Source: Hyphomicrobiales bacterium (lineage in GTDB: Bacteria > Pseudomonadota > Alphaproteobacteria > Rhizobiales > Xanthobacteraceae). Taken from it: a stretch of 64,000 bases of DNA. Made by a program: the position numbers and the translations under genes. This document shows positions 58,878 through 64,000 of this stretch, piece after piece; positions within the stretch are counted from its first letter, which is position 1; each line of letters starts with the position of its first letter. The notes under the pieces were generated by a model. It did no database searches, was not told the DNA's origin, and worked only from the letters and a program-made list of their open reading frames with translations. The DNA lies in contig WHTM01000001.1 in assembly GCA_009377755.1 (NCBI GenBank), positions 124,001 to 188,000 on the forward strand, written 5' to 3'.

Positions 58878-60083
58878 CTACGACGTCTCGCCGATCCGTC
58901 CCAGCAGAACCTCCATCGCGCCCTTGCAGTCCGCCTCGATCGCGGCCGCCGGCACCTCGATGATGCGATAGCCGCGTTCCTCCAGCCAGTCGCGCCGCGC
59001 CGTCCGCGCCTTGGCCGCCACAGCGCTCTCTTCACCCGTCACGATCTCGATGACGGTACGCAGCGGAAACGACACGAGGTCGGTGATGTGCGGGCCGATC
59101 GGCGTCTGCCGCTTGAAGCCGAAGCCGGCGAAGCGGCGGTCCCTGGTCAGCGTGTCCCACAGCATGCGTTCGGCTTCGGTCGGGTTGCGCCGCAACAGCC
59201 GCGACAGGCCGCGCACCGGCCCGCGTTCGCCGGGCACCCGTCCCTGCTCGTGTTCGGCGAGCAGTGCGCGCAGCCGCTTCGCTTCCTCGCTGTCGAGCAC
59301 CCCGCCGCGCGCCGGGCCTTTGCGCCCCTCGGCGATCGTCATGATCACGCCGTGCAGCGTCTGGATGTCCTGCTGCGAAGGCTGCATGCGATGGAAGATG
59401 TTGCGCAGGTTGGTGATCATGGTCTCGCGCTTCTCCGGCGGGCGGAAGAACTCGACCTTTTCCAGTTCGCGTTCGAGCGAGTCGAAGAACGCATGCAGTT
59501 GCTGCTTCGGCGCCGGTGCCGATTTCTCGGGCATCGCGAACGGCAGCACGCCGCCGCCGGCGAGCCTGAACCACTCGTAGGCAAGGATCAGCACCGCCTG
59601 CGCCAGGTTGAGCGAGGCGAAGGCGGGATTGACCGGCAGCGTGACGATGCGGTCGGCGAGCCCGACCTCGTCGTTCTCCAGCCCATTGCGCTCGCGGCCG
59701 AAGACCAGCGCGACGGTTTCGCTCGCCGCGATGTGCGGCGCCATCTCTTGCACCGCCGCCGCTGCATCGACCACGGGCTTTGCCTGATCGTGCGCCCGCG
59801 CGGTGGCGGCGAACACCAGCGTGCAGTCGGCGATGGCGTCCTTCAACGTCGGATAGAGCTGCGTGCTGTCGAGGATTCGATCGGCGCCGGACGCCATCAT
59901 CCGCGCCTTTGCGTTCGGCCAGGGCTGCTGCGGCTTGACCAGGCGCAGTTGCGAGAGACCGAAATTCGCCATGGCGCGCGCCGCCGCTCCGATGTTCTCA
60001 CCGAGCTGCGGCTCCACCAGCACAACGACCGGGCAGGGCTTCGCGATCCAGCGTTTCGTCTTGTCGGTTCCGGATCCGGGCAT
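58878..60083 (-). CDS. trmJ: TrmJ-like SPOUT RNA methyltransferase fused to a DUF559 domain
   Basis: A 401-aa protein. Residues about 15-260 form a TrmJ (TrmH/SpoU) methyltransferase for tRNA position 32: VVVLVEPQLGENIGAAARAM then NFGLSQLRLV, ALVFGRERNGLENDEVGLAD and LPVNPAFASLNLAQAVLILA (the deep knot). Residues about 290-395 are a DUF559-type PD-(D/E)xK domain (RRNPTEAERMLWDTLTRDRR, HITDLVSFPLRTVIEIVTGE). The usual VDF...IEVDGG nuclease motif is altered to ITDL...IEIVTGEE, so activity is doubtful. The start is ATG 60083. Confidence 0.88.
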   Translation of the reverse strand: MPGSGTDKTKRWIAKPCPVVVLVEPQLGENIGAAARAMANFGLSQLRLVKPQQPWPNAKARMMASGADRILDSTQLYPTLKDAIADCTLVFAATARAHDQAKPVVDAAAAVQEMAPHIAASETVALVFGRERNGLENDEVGLADRIVTLPVNPAFASLNLAQAVLILAYEWFRLAGGGVLPFAMPEKSAPAPKQQLHAFFDSLERELEKVEFFRPPEKRETMITNLRNIFHRMQPSQQDIQTLHGVIMTIAEGRKGPARGGVLDSEEAKRLRALLAEHEQGRVPGERGPVRGLSRLLRRNPTEAERMLWDTLTRDRRFAGFGFKRQTPIGPHITDLVSFPLRTVIEIVTGEESAVAAKARTARRDWLEERGYRIIEVPAAAIEADCKGAMEVLLGRIGETS

Positions 60084-60281
60084 TTCTCGAGCCGCTTCGT
60101 TCAGGAAATTCGAGCGACTAGCCTATCCCGCCGGCGCTGTCGACGACATCGCTCGATCCTGCCGCATCCGCCGACATTATTTCTCGCCGCGCCTTGCGGG
60201 TTCCGGTCCGGCAGGCCATAACGGCGCCCGCACGGGCTCCGCGGACGACTCCCCCCACCTTTGAAGCAGGCTCTAACGGCA

Positions 60282-61493
60282 ATGACGAAGATCAAAGTGG
60301 CCAACCCCGTCGTCGAAATGGACGGCGACGAGATGACCCGCATCATCTGGCAGCTCATCAAGGACAAGCTGATCCATCCCTATCTCGATATCAATTTGCT
60401 GTACTACGACCTCAGCATCCAGAAGCGCGACGAAACCAACGACCAGATCACCATCGAGGCGGCGGAAATGACCCGCAAGGTCGGCGTTGGCATCAAATGC
60501 GCCACCATCACGCCCGACGAGGGCCGTGTAAAGGAATTCGGCCTCAAGGAGATGTACCGCTCGCCGAACGGCACCATCCGCAACATCCTCGGCGGCGTCA
60601 TCTTCCGCGAGCCGATCATCTGCAAGAACGTGCCGCGGTTGGTGCCAGGCTGGACACAGCCGATCATCATCGGCCGTCATGCCTATGGCGACCAGTACCG
60701 CGCCACAGATTTCAAGGTGCCCGGCAAGGGCAAGCTGATGCTCACCTTCGTCGGCGACGACGGGCAGAGGATCGAGCGCGAGGTGTTCAGCTTCCCCGGC
60801 GCTGGCGTGGCGATGGCGATGTACAACCTCGACCAGTCGATCACCGACTTCGCACGCGCCTCGATGAACTACGCGCTTAATCGCGGCTATCCGCTGTACC
60901 TCTCCACCAAGAACACCATCGTCAAGGTCTATGACGGCCGCTTCAAGGACATCTTCCAGGAGGTGTTCGACAAGGAGTTCAAGGCCGAGTTCGAGAAGAA
61001 GAAGATCACCTACGAGCACCGGCTGATCGACGACATGGTGGCGGCGGCGCTGAAATGGTCAGGCGGTTATGTGTGGGCGTGCAAGAACTATGACGGCGAC
61101 GTGCAGTCGGATACCGTCGCGCAGGGTTACGGCTCGCTCGGGCTGATGACCTCGGTGCTGATGACGCCCGACGGCAAGGTGGTGGAATCGGAGGCGGCCC
61201 ACGGCACCGTCACACGTCACTACCGGCAACATCAGAAGGGCGAGCAGACCTCCACCAACTCGATCGCCTCGATCTACGCCTGGACGCGCGGGCTCGCGCA
61301 TCGCGCCAAGCTCGACAACAACCAGCCGCTGGCGGACTTTGCAAAGACCCTGGAAAAGATCACCGTCGACACCGTCGAAGCCGGCGACATGACCAAGGAT
61401 CTGGCACTTCTGGTCGGCGCCGACCAGAAGTGGCTGTCGACCACCGGTTTCCTCGACAAGGTCGACGAGAACCTGAAGAGGGCGATGGCGTAA
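60282..61493 (+). CDS. icd: NADP-dependent isocitrate dehydrogenase
   Basis: A 403-aa TCA-cycle enzyme of the eukaryote-like IDH type. It has [40 protein letters not shown] with the Ser-Asn and Arg substrate residues, [20 protein letters not shown] with the metal Asp residues, and [20 protein letters not shown] for NADP. The ATG at 60282 starts [17 protein letters not shown]. The roughly 200-bp upstream region is shared with the divergent trmJ-like gene. Confidence 0.96.
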   Translation: MTKIKVANPVVEMDGDEMTRIIWQLIKDKLIHPYLDINLLYYDLSIQKRDETNDQITIEAAEMTRKVGVGIKCATITPDEGRVKEFGLKEMYRSPNGTIRNILGGVIFREPIICKNVPRLVPGWTQPIIIGRHAYGDQYRATDFKVPGKGKLMLTFVGDDGQRIEREVFSFPGAGVAMAMYNLDQSITDFARASMNYALNRGYPLYLSTKNTIVKVYDGRFKDIFQEVFDKEFKAEFEKKKITYEHRLIDDMVAAALKWSGGYVWACKNYDGDVQSDTVAQGYGSLGLMTSVLMTPDGKVVESEAAHGTVTRHYRQHQKGEQTSTNSIASIYAWTRGLAHRAKLDNNQPLADFAKTLEKITVDTVEAGDMTKDLALLVGADQKWLSTTGFLDKVDENLKRAMA

Positions 61494-61550
61494 GTCTCGT
61501 CGCGCTATACCTCCGCCTGAAAGGGGGAGGTCGCTCGCACGCGGTCGCTC

Positions 61551-61566
61551 GCACGCAATTGCGTGC
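61551..61566. terminator. Palindrome between convergent icd and alaS
   Basis: GCACGCAATTGCGTGC is a perfect 16-bp palindrome in the 85-bp convergent spacer. A weaker acctcc...ggaggt stem lies at 61509-61532. It is a possible bidirectional terminator, without a T run. Confidence 0.4.
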
Positions 61567-61578
61567 GCGCGGGCGCGG

Positions 61579-64000
<2,422 letters not shown>

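Noticed and set aside
40753-60083. Anti-phage defence island (GIY-YIG, Uma2, DUF559, CBS)
   Set aside because: The nuclease-like genes are scattered, one is frameshifted and one has an altered motif. None is paired with a recognised defence partner.

Overview
The window is GC-rich DNA from an alphaproteobacterium. It is most likely a member of Hyphomicrobiales (Rhizobiales) close to Bradyrhizobium, Rhodopseudomonas or Xanthobacteraceae. The grounds are an alphaproteobacterial gene transfer agent (GTA) cluster in canonical order, ccmI-ccmE-ccmF, a PhoP/FeuP-like two-component pair with a glycine-zipper lipoprotein, DUF1476 and DUF2853 proteins, several Bug-type solute-binding proteins, and many families of intergenic palindromes. 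No rRNA, tRNA, CRISPR array or complete insertion sequence was found.

Layout. 1-3.3 kb: cytochrome c maturation genes (ccmF cut by the window edge, ccmE, ccmI), minus strand. 3.4-6 kb: an amidohydrolase / small protein / Rieske ferredoxin operon facing a MarR regulator, with a 20-bp operator-like palindrome between them. 6-11.1 kb: catabolic genes (two Bug proteins, a ThDP enzyme, an FAD monooxygenase). 11.2-14 kb: lipoprotein, histidine kinase, response regulator. 14.2-15.2 kb: a third Bug protein. 15.2-16.2 kb: GTA-type holin and GH108 endolysin. 16.4-23.25 kb: an island of two sulfotransferases, an acyltransferase-like protein, a glycerophosphodiesterase and a GT-D/DegT fusion, bracketed by two direct copies of a roughly 165-bp double-hairpin repeat. 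23.6-43 kb: the GTA structural cluster, read leftward from gp1/TerL at 43 kb to the tail hub and a DUF2793 protein at 23.6 kb.

The GTA cluster is the most unusual part. It keeps recognisable TerS-like, TerL, portal, protease, capsid, gp6-gp9 and gp12-gp15 genes. However, gp10 and the tail chaperone are absent, and the tape measure survives only as an 88-codon ORF. Nine copies (eight full, one partial) of one 120-155 bp palindromic element sit between its genes. A different palindrome is inserted in frame in gp14. Foreign genes on the opposite strand (collagen-like protein, trypsin-like protease, CBS protein, a TM/coiled-coil protein and a frameshifted GIY-YIG nuclease) interrupt it. I read this as a GTA locus that is decaying or being used as an insertion harbour.

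43-64 kb: a secreted protein, a zinc-ribbon methyltransferase, a REP-associated tyrosine transposase flanked by inverted GTAG-type REPs, an Arg/Gly-rich secreted protein, DUF2853, an operon of an AMDase/racemase-like enzyme with an ABM-like protein and a cupin, and an AraC regulator. Four tandem secreted beta-helix paralogues with invariant ends follow, lying between near-identical direct repeats of the 3' third of purC. Then come Uma2, purC, DUF1476, an HpcH/HpaI aldolase, a flavin monooxygenase, a TrmJ-DUF559 fusion, icd and alaS (cut by the window edge).
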